Shown piece after piece: positions 41,153 to 52,177 of a DNA stretch of 64,000 nt. The notes beneath the pieces were generated by a model. It searched no databases. It had not been told where the DNA came from and saw only the letters and a list, made by a program, of their open reading frames with translations. Positions within the stretch are counted from its first letter, which is position 1. Each line of letters opens with the position of its first letter. The DNA lies in the NCBI RefSeq assembly GCF_051014685.1, contig NC_135060.1, forward strand, positions 4,588,001 through 4,652,000, given 5' to 3'. The stretch is from Ptiloglossa arizonensis. Its lineage: Eukaryota; Arthropoda; Insecta; Hymenoptera; Colletidae. The position numbers were made by a program, and so were the translations under genes.

Positions 41153-44100
41153 GGTATCGTTCGATCGGAAGTAAACGCTCGGTGCTTGTTAAATTCCGCG
41201 AAGGTAACAGCGAAACTCGTACCGAACAGATTTACTTCCGCCTGTAACCGGGATCGGTACGGTGCGGGTAGACGAGTACCTGCTCGTGGTTCGCAGTAGA
41301 TTACAGAAGCTTCGTAAAAGCGCGTGCGTCGATGTGGCGCGTGCTGCTTTCTAATCGTTCGCAGGTATTACGCGCGAGTGATCAATTATCAATTATTACC
41401 GCGTTACGCGCGTGTTACTCGGAGGTTGGCTGGCTGGCACGCATATTTAGCACCACGGTGCTCTCTTTGTTTCGCAAGAGACAAGCGAGAGATCCTAAAC
41501 TGGTTCGTTGGACACGATCAAGATCCTTACCTCGATAGCACTTCTCCTCTAACCTTCTCCGGAAGGTTTTCGAAAGGGAAATAGAACGGATCGATTCCTT
41601 TTTTTTTCTTTTCTTTTTTTCATATCGATTCCACGATACGAAACGTGCGTTGGAGTTCTCGAACGGTGCGAGAAGATTAATTGTCGCAGAATTAACGAAA
41701 CCACTTCTTTTTGCTCGTATGGAGAAAGGTGTGATATTTCAATATTTGTCACGCGACAGCTTTACGAGATTAGAAATTGTTTGGTATCGAGTTTCGAACC
41801 GATAACAAACACCGCGTATCTACAATTGCGATGGATTCAATGCACGGGTCGCTTTCCAACGTGAAGTAAGTAGAAAATAATAAATTTCGTAACGAGTTCG
41901 AGCAGTGGTTTCGAAAAACATCCGTAATGGATTGGAATAGTATCTAGAAATCGCAGCTTCTGAGACAGTCGATCCTTTTAATTAACGCTTCTTCTTTTTA
42001 ACGATGTAACACCGCAATGCGGTATTAAGAGGAGAATAAAACGATTACCGCAACGAAACGAACGAAGTAGGATTTTCCAGTTCTACCGTTTCCGAAGAGG
42101 CATTTGTATTCATAGAAATAATATTAATAGCTTATAATATTGTATTATAAGATTGTCGTTGAAAATATCGTGCACACAACGTGTACAACGTATCTTTGTT
42201 CGACTACGATCGAGCATTTCTTTTCAATTGGATCGACAATGAATAAATAGAAAGCGATGAAATTTTAGCGTAAATTATTCTAAAAAGGAACGATACTCGG
42301 TGTAAATTTACTCAAAAATGTATTACGAAACGTGAAAATGAAACCAGTATAATTGATTCTTTATACGAATTGGAAGAATATTCATTCGAATGGAAACGAA
42401 TTCCTTGGACTTTCTAAAGCGTGTATATCAATTATAAAAATTCAAACAATTCAACGTATCGACCTTGTCGTTACGCCGTGATCAAGAATTCCAAGATTCG
42501 AATTGAGTAAAGATTTTCCTATCGTATGTATCGTTCCATTATTTTCTTTGTAAAAAAAAAAAAAAAAAAAAAAAAGAAAGAATTGGTAGAAAATAGAAAT
42601 ATACTTTAACACCGAATACATAATTCCAAAGTAGATTACCACGAGGAGAAACAGAGAAAGAAACTGTTCACTGTAGAATTGTCCAGGTGAATGTACGTAA
42701 GTAATTATCGCTGGCACCTATATTCGCGACCTGGAATATTTCCAGCAGATATTACAAATTACACCGCGCGGTGCTGACAAGAAAGCCGGAACCCAGGAAA
42801 GTCTAGGTAAACCGTGGTGGCTTTAACAGGAACGAACGCGTCTCGGTCCGCTCTTGACCATAACGCTTTCTTTCGTTAGTTATATACCCTGTAAAATATT
42901 CTCGCGCCAATGCGCGATCGAAAATACAAATGAACCCGGCCCGTGTAAACGCAAACACGGCCAACGTCTGACTTTCACTGTCCACTTTTCTTCGCGCGAT
43001 GTGCTTGAGAATTTCGTGAAATTCGTTCCACTCCCACGCTGCCCGCCATTTTTCCTTTTCCACGCCAAGAATACGCTCGTTCATTCGTGTGCGTGTACGC
43101 GTATCGCTATCGGGTATGGATTTTATTCCATTACGGAAGACCGATCGAAGATAACACCGTACACGAACATCGAGTAACCGAAGCAACCTACCGAATGATT
43201 TATTTACCATTTTCTGACTCAACGACGTAAAATTCGAACCGTCTACGATCGTCGATGGTTCTTCGATCGTCCAGATTCTCGTATCGATCGTTATTCAATT
43301 TTCACGGATTTTATCCAATTAAAATTCTCAGTTTCGAGTACACTCGACACGATTTCGTACTTCCAGGAGTCGATGAACTTGTTCACAAAAACTTGGAAGC
43401 GATTGGATGTGGTTCTCTTCGCTTAGAATTCACCGATTAAATATCGATGGAATCGAAGTTATTTAATTGTTTCATTCGTTCATCGCTTGGGTAGAGGGTA
43501 TCGCGTTGGATGAATTTTAAACGATATTATTAACGACTCTATTGAATCCTAGAAGAGTGAAATTATATTGGACGATGTAAGTTTCATTGGTACTTGGTTC
43601 GGAGTAATTGAGAAAGGTAGCCTGAAGAGTCATGGAGCGAGTTGAATATAATTTATAATGAAACGTAATTTAGTTTATTGTGTCGAAATATACAGGTGTA
43701 TTATTAATCGAAGCGTTTCACACTTGAATCTGCCATCTATTTAATTACTAGTATTTACACTAGTATCGAACCTATCGAGTCTTGAAAGGACGAAATCGTG
43801 TCTGATGACTTCTATGTCGGTAGTATTGTGTTATATTGTGCTTTAAGTGAACAAGATCGAGTCGAAAGACCTCTAGGTTACTGGTATCGTGTCTGACGAA
43901 TCTGGTGTATGTCTACATGCTTTCTCTATAAGTGCGATTAGGGCAGTGTAGAGAGATGTTCGAAGTCACGACCTATCCGAGAAACACGTGCGTTACTCAC
44001 GTATTTCGCGATCGTTCTTCTCGTTAACGAAGTCGTAAAAATATTGAGTTAAATACGTACCATTCATTTCTCCATAAATAATTCTATTTTTAAAAAATTC

Positions 44101-44277
44101 TAATTTACAAAAGACAATCAATTGTACGACATTTTGCTTCGTAAATTCCATCCGGAACAATGTTTCTCGAAATGAAGTTGGTAAATGAAACATTTTTCGG
44201 AGTGACTGTAGGTTGTAAATGACAAAAAAAGTTTGCAGAAACTGTACTAAGTACACCTAGTTTATTTCAATATAATA

Positions 44278-44377
44278 GGTTGTTCGATAAGTTTTATCAA
44301 ACGACACAACTTATTGAGCAACCTAGTACTGTACTGTTCAATTAATTTTATCGAACGACAAAACTTATCGAACAACC
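44278..44377. mobile_element. Two minimal palindromic mariner-end units
   Basis: 44278-44323 is a near-palindrome starting GGTTGTTCGATAAGTTTT and ending CTTATTGAGCAACC, with TA on both sides. A second, more decayed unit ends at 44377 with AACTTATCGAACAACC followed by TA. The terminal sequence matches the elements at 26229 and 46935. They look like elements reduced to their inverted ends. Confidence 0.55.
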
Positions 44378-46934
44378 TAGTATATATATATTTTAATATT
44401 TTCGTTTGCTTTCGTGCGTTTTATTAATTGCAGCAACATCGACTTCGATACTATATTAATGGTACTATATTATGGTTGGCGAAAGTGCACAGAAACGAAT
44501 GGCACTCGATTAAAAATGTTTTCCTAATCAGTATTGCGCCCGTTTGAAGTTTCTATTCGAGATTCCTGAAACAGTCTCTATAGAGGAACGTTTTAGTGCG
44601 GCAGAGTTTATGAACTGCAAAATTACACGGCGCATAAAGAATTTCCGAATAAAGGAAGCAACAATGATTTCACGATGAAGGAGATAGCGAAACCTGTGTG
44701 CCTTGAATCGTATTATTGTACAGTCTGGCATTGTTACCGAGGTTCGATTAGATCAAGAATATACCATCTGTTTACGTACGCAAATTTCAAGAAGATTAGT
44801 GAAAGTAAAAGATCCAGTTCCATACAAATGTTGAATTCGCAGAGTAATGAACTCCAGAAGAAAAAAAGAAATACGAATATATATTCTACCATGCGAAATC
44901 TTTTCTTTATTCACGGTAGGACTACACGTTGTTTACTTTCATAATCTCGAAAAGCTGATCTCCATTCGTAGCTGAATATTATCAAAGATACATTTTTCAA
45001 TTAGATTTTTAAATAATAAACCGTCGATTGAATCTTGACGTGCAATTACTTTATTTCGCATACGTTTTAAAAAAGCATGCTCGACGCGAATGAATATTTA
45101 ACCAATCAGGACTACCGAACGATTTATCATTTGACTTTTCATTTTAAAGTCGATGAAATGGACTTCGATGCGATCAAGATTCATTGTTATCTCAAGTTAC
45201 GTTTTTACGATGAAAGAACACCTTCTTCGACAATATTCATTACCGAAATTGAATTATCCATTGATAAAGAACTATAGAAGAATACTTTGAATACAATTAT
45301 ACATAAACATGAATTACCTCGTATCTGATCTGTTCGTATTTGAATTTCATCAACATCATCAGCGTATTTAATTTATTTTTACCTCTAGGACAAATCTCGT
45401 TTCAATTGATTCCGAATATTAAAAACTTATCGTCGACCGTTTCAAACGACGGACGAGTAAATAAAAAATACATCTCTACTGATAATACCGCGTTAAATTC
45501 TTTCGGTCATTTCAACATTAATTTACAATTAAACCGTTCAATCGTAATTCCCATTAATTCACGTGCTTTGTTCACACGCCCAGGAATCTCGAATAAAAAG
45601 TATTCAGCTTCGAATCGATTCTTCGTTCAATTCTTCGTTCAATTCTAAAGAACAAAGGTTTCCCTTTCGCGACCAGTAATTCGAAGCGTTCCGTGAAAAG
45701 CTTCTCCGACGCACCGAACAGCAATTATCCTAATTAAGGACACGCTTATTCGGTCCGGTGGTCGGCAAAATCCCTGAAAATTACGGTGGATCTCGGGCGA
45801 ATTGAATGCACGCCCGGTGCAACGGATGAGACGAGGAAGCGGAAACGCGATGTAAAAACAACACGTGAGAATCGGCGGTATCCTGTAACGAGAGTTTTGG
45901 CACGGAACCTCTTACGTAAAGTGGCTCGTTGTTTGTCCGCGAAACGAAAGTCGTGTTGCGATCTCCGCTTCCGAGATCGTCTGCCCCGCTCTCGCGATCC
46001 ATCGATCTCCCGGTCGATCTCGAATTTAAAGGTTCTCGTGCGCGCCCGTGGAAACGAACCAGCAACGGGGTGGGGAGAGTTCCCTCGCGTTAGGCGAGCC
46101 CTCCCGGCATTGAAATTACCGAGGAAGTTCTGCATCGCGTGAAACGCTCCACGGATAAACGTACGGTGAAATTCTAGCCATTCGGTCGTACCGTGTAGAG
46201 GGAACTCGTATGTACGAAAGATACTTTGTATTTTCACGTATCTGGTGTTACACAGATATTGGGGAGATATTGGAAATTGTTGTATTAGATATTGGAGATA
46301 TTTGAATCGAGACATTCGAGCTTTAAGATACACGTGAACGTTATACGTAGGATCTTGTATAGAGAAGAAATCGATTTTTCCATCGAGTATTTTCACAATC
46401 GGTTCACCAAATCGTATTTGCCGCTTTGAAAAATTCGATCTACTTTGAAAATAGTGTTCTTGAGTGATAAAGTATACAGCGGAGAAGGGGTTTCATTTGA
46501 CCGATTATCGATTAATAAATAGAATGATTACATTCGATGTGTAATAATTAAATTCGTGCAATTTTTTAATCAGTTTGTTTCGATATATATAATTGAGTAG
46601 ATATTTGCGATATATAATACCCGTTTGTATTCCAAACCGCGGTGAAAATCTTTAAACAAACTCGAGATCGTTGACTTTTTACGCGCGTGGAATGTTACTC
46701 GCTCGCGTGTAAAAAGAGATCGTGGTAAAAAGGTGACGATAAATAGAAAAACAGATCGGTGGAAGAGATGTTTATTTATACCTGGAACAATATAACCTGG
46801 CGTAAAAATAAAAGTTCCGTTTTTTGCGACGGATGGCACGGTTACGTTTATCGTACAGACGAATTTTTGGTTAATCACACTGCGGTTTCGCGATTAATCG
46901 GTAATGTTCGCTCCTACGATCGTAGAAATGTGTA

Positions 46935-47155
46935 ACAGGTTGCTGGATAAGTTTCATCGTTCGATAAGATCGAATTAAATTCGTAATTTTATTTTTCCAA
47001 AGACGATACCACTGTTCGATGAACGCGCGCGAAGTTTCACGTAGATCCGTGGACTCGTTCGATATATTTACAGTTGTTCAAACGTTCAAGTGTCGTACTA
47101 TTTGTTTTTTTTTTTTACAACGGAGCGAAACGACAAAACTTATTTAACCACCCAG
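46935..47155. mobile_element. Mariner-like non-autonomous element, copy 2
   Basis: About 221 bases between TA dinucleotides, left end GGTTGCTGGATAAGTTTC and right end AAAACTTATTTAACCACC. Internal sequence aligns with copy 1 (GCGCGAAGTTTCACG, GGACTCGTTCG, GTTCAAACGTT). It contains a T run and no transposase frame. The DNA just outside its right end also recurs near 57.5 kb. Confidence 0.6.
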
Positions 47156-47219
47156 TATTTACAAGTGTTTGTATTTACTAGCGGAATTAAATAGAGGCGT
47201 ATCGATAAATATGGGATAG
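47156..47219 (+). repeat. Flank repeat, inverted copy at 57522-57588
   Basis: About 64 bases following the mariner-like copy 2, containing ATTTACAAGTGTTT and GGAATTAAATAGAGGCGTAT. The reverse complement is found at 57522-57588, again adjoining a mariner-like end. Confidence 0.7.
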
Positions 47220-48421
47220 AAAGTCGTGGAAGGTTCGCGGTATTATAAATATTAAGGTACTTATTCTTAGTCGGCCGTGAACGATCTTTTTTAGTTTTCC
47301 GCGTGAGGTATAAATAATGTTTACTACTAAAAAAGGAAACGCGCCGATTATAGACGCGTTACGGCATTCGTTGCAGGTTTCACGGCTCATCGACGAACGA
47401 GGAAGTTATCGATTTTGATACTTCTCTCCGCAAGACGTGTCTATGAATTAAATTACAGCGAGAAACGTTGCGCGCACAATTTTCCTTAACGTTGAATACA
47501 ATCGAGGAAAAGTATTTTCTCGGATGGAAAGAAATCAATGCATATCGATGGTTCTCGAACCGGAGTAGTCGGTGGGAAAAGGCGGAGAATAATTGAACAG
47601 GTTTTACAATCATGGTCAATCTTCGAGTTAAAGGAGTGAAAGGATCTGTAATTTTCTCCTCAATTTCTAAACGCAGTGTCGAATTATCTTCAAGATTTAC
47701 GAATCCCCGTTGGGACAAATCGGACAACGATTATCTCGATTCCTACGATTAATAGTAAAACTCAAAGAGAAATTAGTAGCGTAAAGAAAATTCGAGTAAG
47801 TTCATTGTTGCTCAAAGATCAACAGTTAGAAGTAACCAATGACACGTTTCCCCGGCACTTCTAAAATACGATCGTTGTCCGACACTGTTCCCAAGGAGAA
47901 CTTCTTCGACAGAACCCATTTCAAGATTTCAAAATTATACCAAATGTTAGCATTTAACATTTATTTTGCATAATATCGAAACTTTCACGGCGTCGATCTT
48001 TCTGTACTTCTTTTAAACGCGTGGAATTAAATACCGATCGACCATTTCGCAGTTCCCTTCATTTCTACACTGAACAAAAGTAACGTTTCCGAGCGGTTCT
48101 CGCGTCGCTCACAGTTGAGCGAATACGCGCTAAAAAATGATCTACTTACGCCGTTATCCCTGATAGTGCGTTTCGATTTCAAAATCGAACAAAGTTCGAG
48201 ACAATTGCGTCAGAAGGCATCCAGGTGCCCCTTCCACGTACCCTCCGTTCGCTCGATCGAGATTTCTTTCGTTGCCGAGTGATAATTTTCAGGTTCGTCG
48301 TGAAAGTACGGGACCGATTTCGTATTCGCGGTACTAGAAAGCTGCCACGAGTTCGGAACCGTGCTAAACGGTCGTCCCGATCGCGAGGACGCTTTCATCT
48401 CGATCAATTAACAATGCTCTC

Positions 48422-51400
48422 TCATCCCACGTGTCGTTTCCTCGCGTAGAGCCAATCCTCCTTGATGATGTCACTCGCCTTCTCACCGATCATGATCGTA
48501 GGAGCGTTCGGGTTCCCGCTGACGATCACCGGCATGATCGATGCGTCGGCTACCCTCAATCCTTTCACACCGTAGACCCTCAATCTGGGATCCACGACCG
48601 CGGTCGGGTCGCTCTTTGGTCCCATCTTGCACGTACCGGTCGGATGGTAGATGGTGAACGTGAAATGTCGAATGGCGCACTCCCAGTACTCGTAAGTGTC
48701 GAAGGGGTAACGATGGCAGCCGGGCATACGTATGGTGTGGGGTCTGGAGCCGAATCTCTGGAAGGCGGTGGTGTTGGACAGCTGCATGGCGATACGTATA
48801 CCCTCGACGAGCACGTCCACGTCCTCTTTGTGCGTGAAGTAATTGGGATTGATGTCCGGGTAAACGAGAGGGTTCTTGCTCTTCAAGCGCACCCAGCCGG
48901 AACTCCTCGGTCTGAGAAGTAACGGTAGAACGGACCAGGTCTCGGCTTGATTCAAAGGCTTGTACATAGTGTTGTAAACCCGATCCCTCAGACCGGTGAT
49001 TTTCTTGATCTGATCGCCACCGTCCGAGTTGATCGAGCTGGGAGCGAAATGGAACTGAATGTCCGGGTAGTCGTCGGATTGGTCGGCGTACTTCGAGTTG
49101 ACGAAAGCCAAACCTTCGACACCCGGACTGGTCATCGGGCCCCTCTCGTTCAACACGTACTCGATCATCACCGGCATCGTTTGGAAACGATCCTTCTTCA
49201 GGCTGATCGGTTCGTTGACGACGAACGTCAACCCGCCAAGACCGACGTGATCCTGGAGATTGTCACCGACCCTCAGATCGGAGAGCAACGGTACGTCGAA
49301 CTCCGCCAAGTGCTCTTTAGGCCCTATACCCGACAACATCAGCAGCTGGGGCGAATTGATCGCACCGGCCGATAGAACCACCTCCCTGCGGACTCTGACG
49401 ATCTGTTGGCGGCCATCGCGCAACATCTCGACCCCCGTGGCTCGTCTATCGGCGTTGAACAGCACCCTTAAAACTTGCGAGTTCATCGCTATGTGAAGGT
49501 TCTCCCTGTTTTTCACCGGTCTCAAGAATGCCTTTGCTGTCGAGCAACGGCTACCGCGACGTATCGTCGCTTGTGCCAACATGAATCCCGTTTGTCTCGC
49601 CCCGTTTATGTCACGGGTTTCGTAGCCTAACTCCTGACCGGCTTGTAGAAACGCGATCGACATGGGTGTCCTCCAAGGAGACTCCTGCACGGTCAGGTAA
49701 CCACCGGTGTTGTGGTACGGTGTCCTCGCCAGGTAGGGGTTACGGTTGTCCTCCGACTTGAGGAAATACGGGAGAACCTCTTCGTAGCTCCAACCTGTGT
49801 TCCCGAGTCTCGCCCAGTTGTCGTAGTCGCGGCTGAAACGATCAGGAGGATCAGAGAACAATAAAGTCGAATTCGGTTCGGTGTTCAATTATCCCTGAAA
49901 CTCGCCACGAGTTTAAATACGGCGAACACACGATAATCGCGCGAGAATGTAGAATCTATTTTTGTTCGTTCAACGAGGAATCATCGATTATGATCAACGA
50001 TGAAGTTTAATTGGGAATGGAACGTGCGACAACTATGTATAATTTCACTCTAGATCTTTCATCGAGTTTTTATCAATTATTAATGATGAATTTACGATGC
50101 TCATTGTCCGATTAACTTTCAGTTTCGTGTAAAAAAGATCTACCGTACCGATGTACAGTTTTATGTATTCGTAGTTATTCGTACGGTCAAAAGTCATAAG
50201 ACGTTTATCCATTTGAAGAAATTTTGATTGTATACTGGTAAATTAATACGTAAAAAATATTTCGTTCGAATTCTTTTGGACAACGAAAAACGTGTACGAG
50301 TCGTTAAGAATGAAACGTTCGAAGTAACAAACGGAGCTGTGGAACATTCCACGAGACGAATGGAACAATGTTAATCTAGAAGTTATATAATCGCGAAGAT
50401 GCTTGTGATAGTTAAACTACACGTATACAGACAAAAGAAGAGATCGCTACGAACGATATCAGCGGGACTGTGCGAGAATTATTACACATATTTTTTATTC
50501 ACACGTAAATAATAATCTAAAATATAAGAAAAGATTATTTCCCATTAAATGTTCCAACGAGTGTGCCTTACGATCTCTAAAAGTAGGTCCACTTGATTAA
50601 CTAATAATTCACGCGTAAATATACACGTAACGATCTTTCCTATCAATTCTGCGACTTTTGCGCAACGAACCAGTATTTATCCAACCCGCTTCGTAACAAA
50701 TAATCAACTCCTCTCCGTAGCGATTCACTTGCAAACGATCGTACGTATTCGTATAATTTGAATACCTCTTGATTATATACCTACGCAACGATCAGTTATT
50801 CTTTATAGTAATCACCGTTACTTCTTTCAGTGACCTTTTCGTGCCGTTCTAATATTCAAAAATTTTTAAAAGAAAAAAAAAATTCTCTTCGTCGGTGTCT
50901 TTTGCGTAAAAAGTTCGCTACGAATGAAACTCGTCGTTCGATCGCGTACAGTCGACCAAGTGAGAATTGAAATCGAATTACCGATTACCCCGGACATATA
51001 TCATAGCGTTCAACACACTGCTGCCACCAAGGACCTTTCCACGCGGCCAGTTGCACCTGTCGCCGATCATGGCGAGGCAATACGCGGACACGGTCGGTGG
51101 TGAAGTTTGGTACTTCCAGTCGAACTCCGAGAGCTGGGTGTAACCTGCCAGCAGGGGTACGTCCGAGATTTCATTTTCGTCGCTGCCTGCTTCCAAAAGC
51201 AGCACCGACCAGTTCGACACCTCGGATAGCCTCGATGCGATTACCGCACCTGCGCTACCACCTCCGACCACTATGAAATCGTACGTTCGCAGCAACTGTA
51301 ACGTAAAAGAAATTCTCGTTTAATATCTGGGAGAAGTTTTCTCACGTTGTCGCAAGTTTCAAACGAAAATAATTCGCGAACAGATATAGGCAATTGTAAA

Positions 51401-52177
51401 TCGTCGGAAAGTCACGCGCGAGATCTAACGATTTACTATCTGTTGTACCGACCGTGGGTAACACATTCTTTTCAGAGAGAATTGCTTCTCACTATCCTAT
51501 CCAAAGATTTATCCAAATACGATAATACGTAGATTTCGATGAGTTTTTTTTTCTTCGTTTCAAGAGGAAATTTTATTTACTTGTATTTGATCTCTACGCT
51601 CGCAACCTTTCTTTTTTATTAAATTTATTTAATATCTGATGCAAGCTTTTATTTTTCAACTTGGAAGAATTATAATATTTCGTTTAAAGAAATATTCGTA
51701 TCGCAAAATGAAAAATAAAATCGTAAAATGGTATACTCGGTTCGTACTTGGCAAAGTTATGTAAATAATGTTTATTGTTGTAAATTTAACGTAGTTTCAC
51801 GTTACACAATTCGCGGAATATTTTTACTATTATACGTTTCAAATCTCTCTCGAAGAAGCCTGTATTTATCGATGGAAACACAGAGATCAAATACGTATGA
51901 ATAAATATTCTTCACGTGGAATCGAAACGGAGAGATAAACGAATCGTTGTGTATCGTTATTTCGAAGATCAGACGATCAAGTTATCAGGAATTACGTTTT
52001 CATTTGTGAAATCTTCGCCGATGAACAATTTAATCAAACCTGGCGAGTATTCGTTGGATGAGACTCTGGATCCGCTTGATTGTATCGGAATACGGTCAGG
52101 CTGATCGCTAAGAGGGGAATCAGGCTGAATCCGAGGATCGAAGTAGTACTGAGGACAGTGGTCAGACCTATTGCCAT
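48422..52177 (-). CDS. GMC oxidoreductase D (glucose dehydrogenase-like, FAD)
   Basis: Three exons, 52040-52177, 50982-51295 and 48422-49832, join in phases 0 and 2 to give 620 aa. The first exon supplies the hydrophobic N-terminus (residues about 12-30, [19 protein letters not shown]) and NQADPES, matching YDQLDPES of gene C. Its donor (CAG/GTTTGA) is weak, so this exon is the least certain part. GGGSAG is at 57-62, signature 1 is [19 protein letters not shown], and signature 2 is [16 protein letters not shown]. The active-site pair is His547 ([10 protein letters not shown]) and Asn591 (SGNPNAP). It is the nearest paralogue of gene C and was probably produced by tandem duplication, although now 22.5 kb away. 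It should be an FAD-dependent alcohol or sugar oxidoreductase of unknown substrate, secreted or membrane-anchored. Confidence 0.92.

Larger units (their letters stand above)
25920..48421. other. 22.5-kb gene-free interval between GMC genes C and D
   Basis: No exon of a known family was recognised on either strand. Open frames of 200-230 codons near 27244-27939 (plus) and 45746-46396 (minus) have low-information composition and no domain. The interval alternates AT-rich DNA with visibly GC-richer patches (about 30.0-31.2, 34.7-35.7, 41.2-41.6, 42.8-43.2 and 45.7-46.2 kb). It holds mariner-like remnants near 26.2, 44.3 and 46.9 kb, tandem arrays at 29756-29827, 40072-40665 and 40778-41152, a CA run near 34622-34635 and an A run near 42549-42573. 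Confidence 0.5.

Noticed and set aside
44528..45648. Extra GMC exon or pseudogene between C and D
   Set aside because: None of the FAD-site, signature or active-site motifs could be found in any frame of the interval.
45746..46396. 216-codon minus-strand frame overlapping a 118-codon plus-strand frame
   Set aside because: Both are Arg-rich chance frames in a GC-richer patch; neither resembles a protein family.
26229..47155. Intact mariner transposase gene
   Set aside because: The elements are only about 215 bp and contain no frame with a DD34D-type domain.
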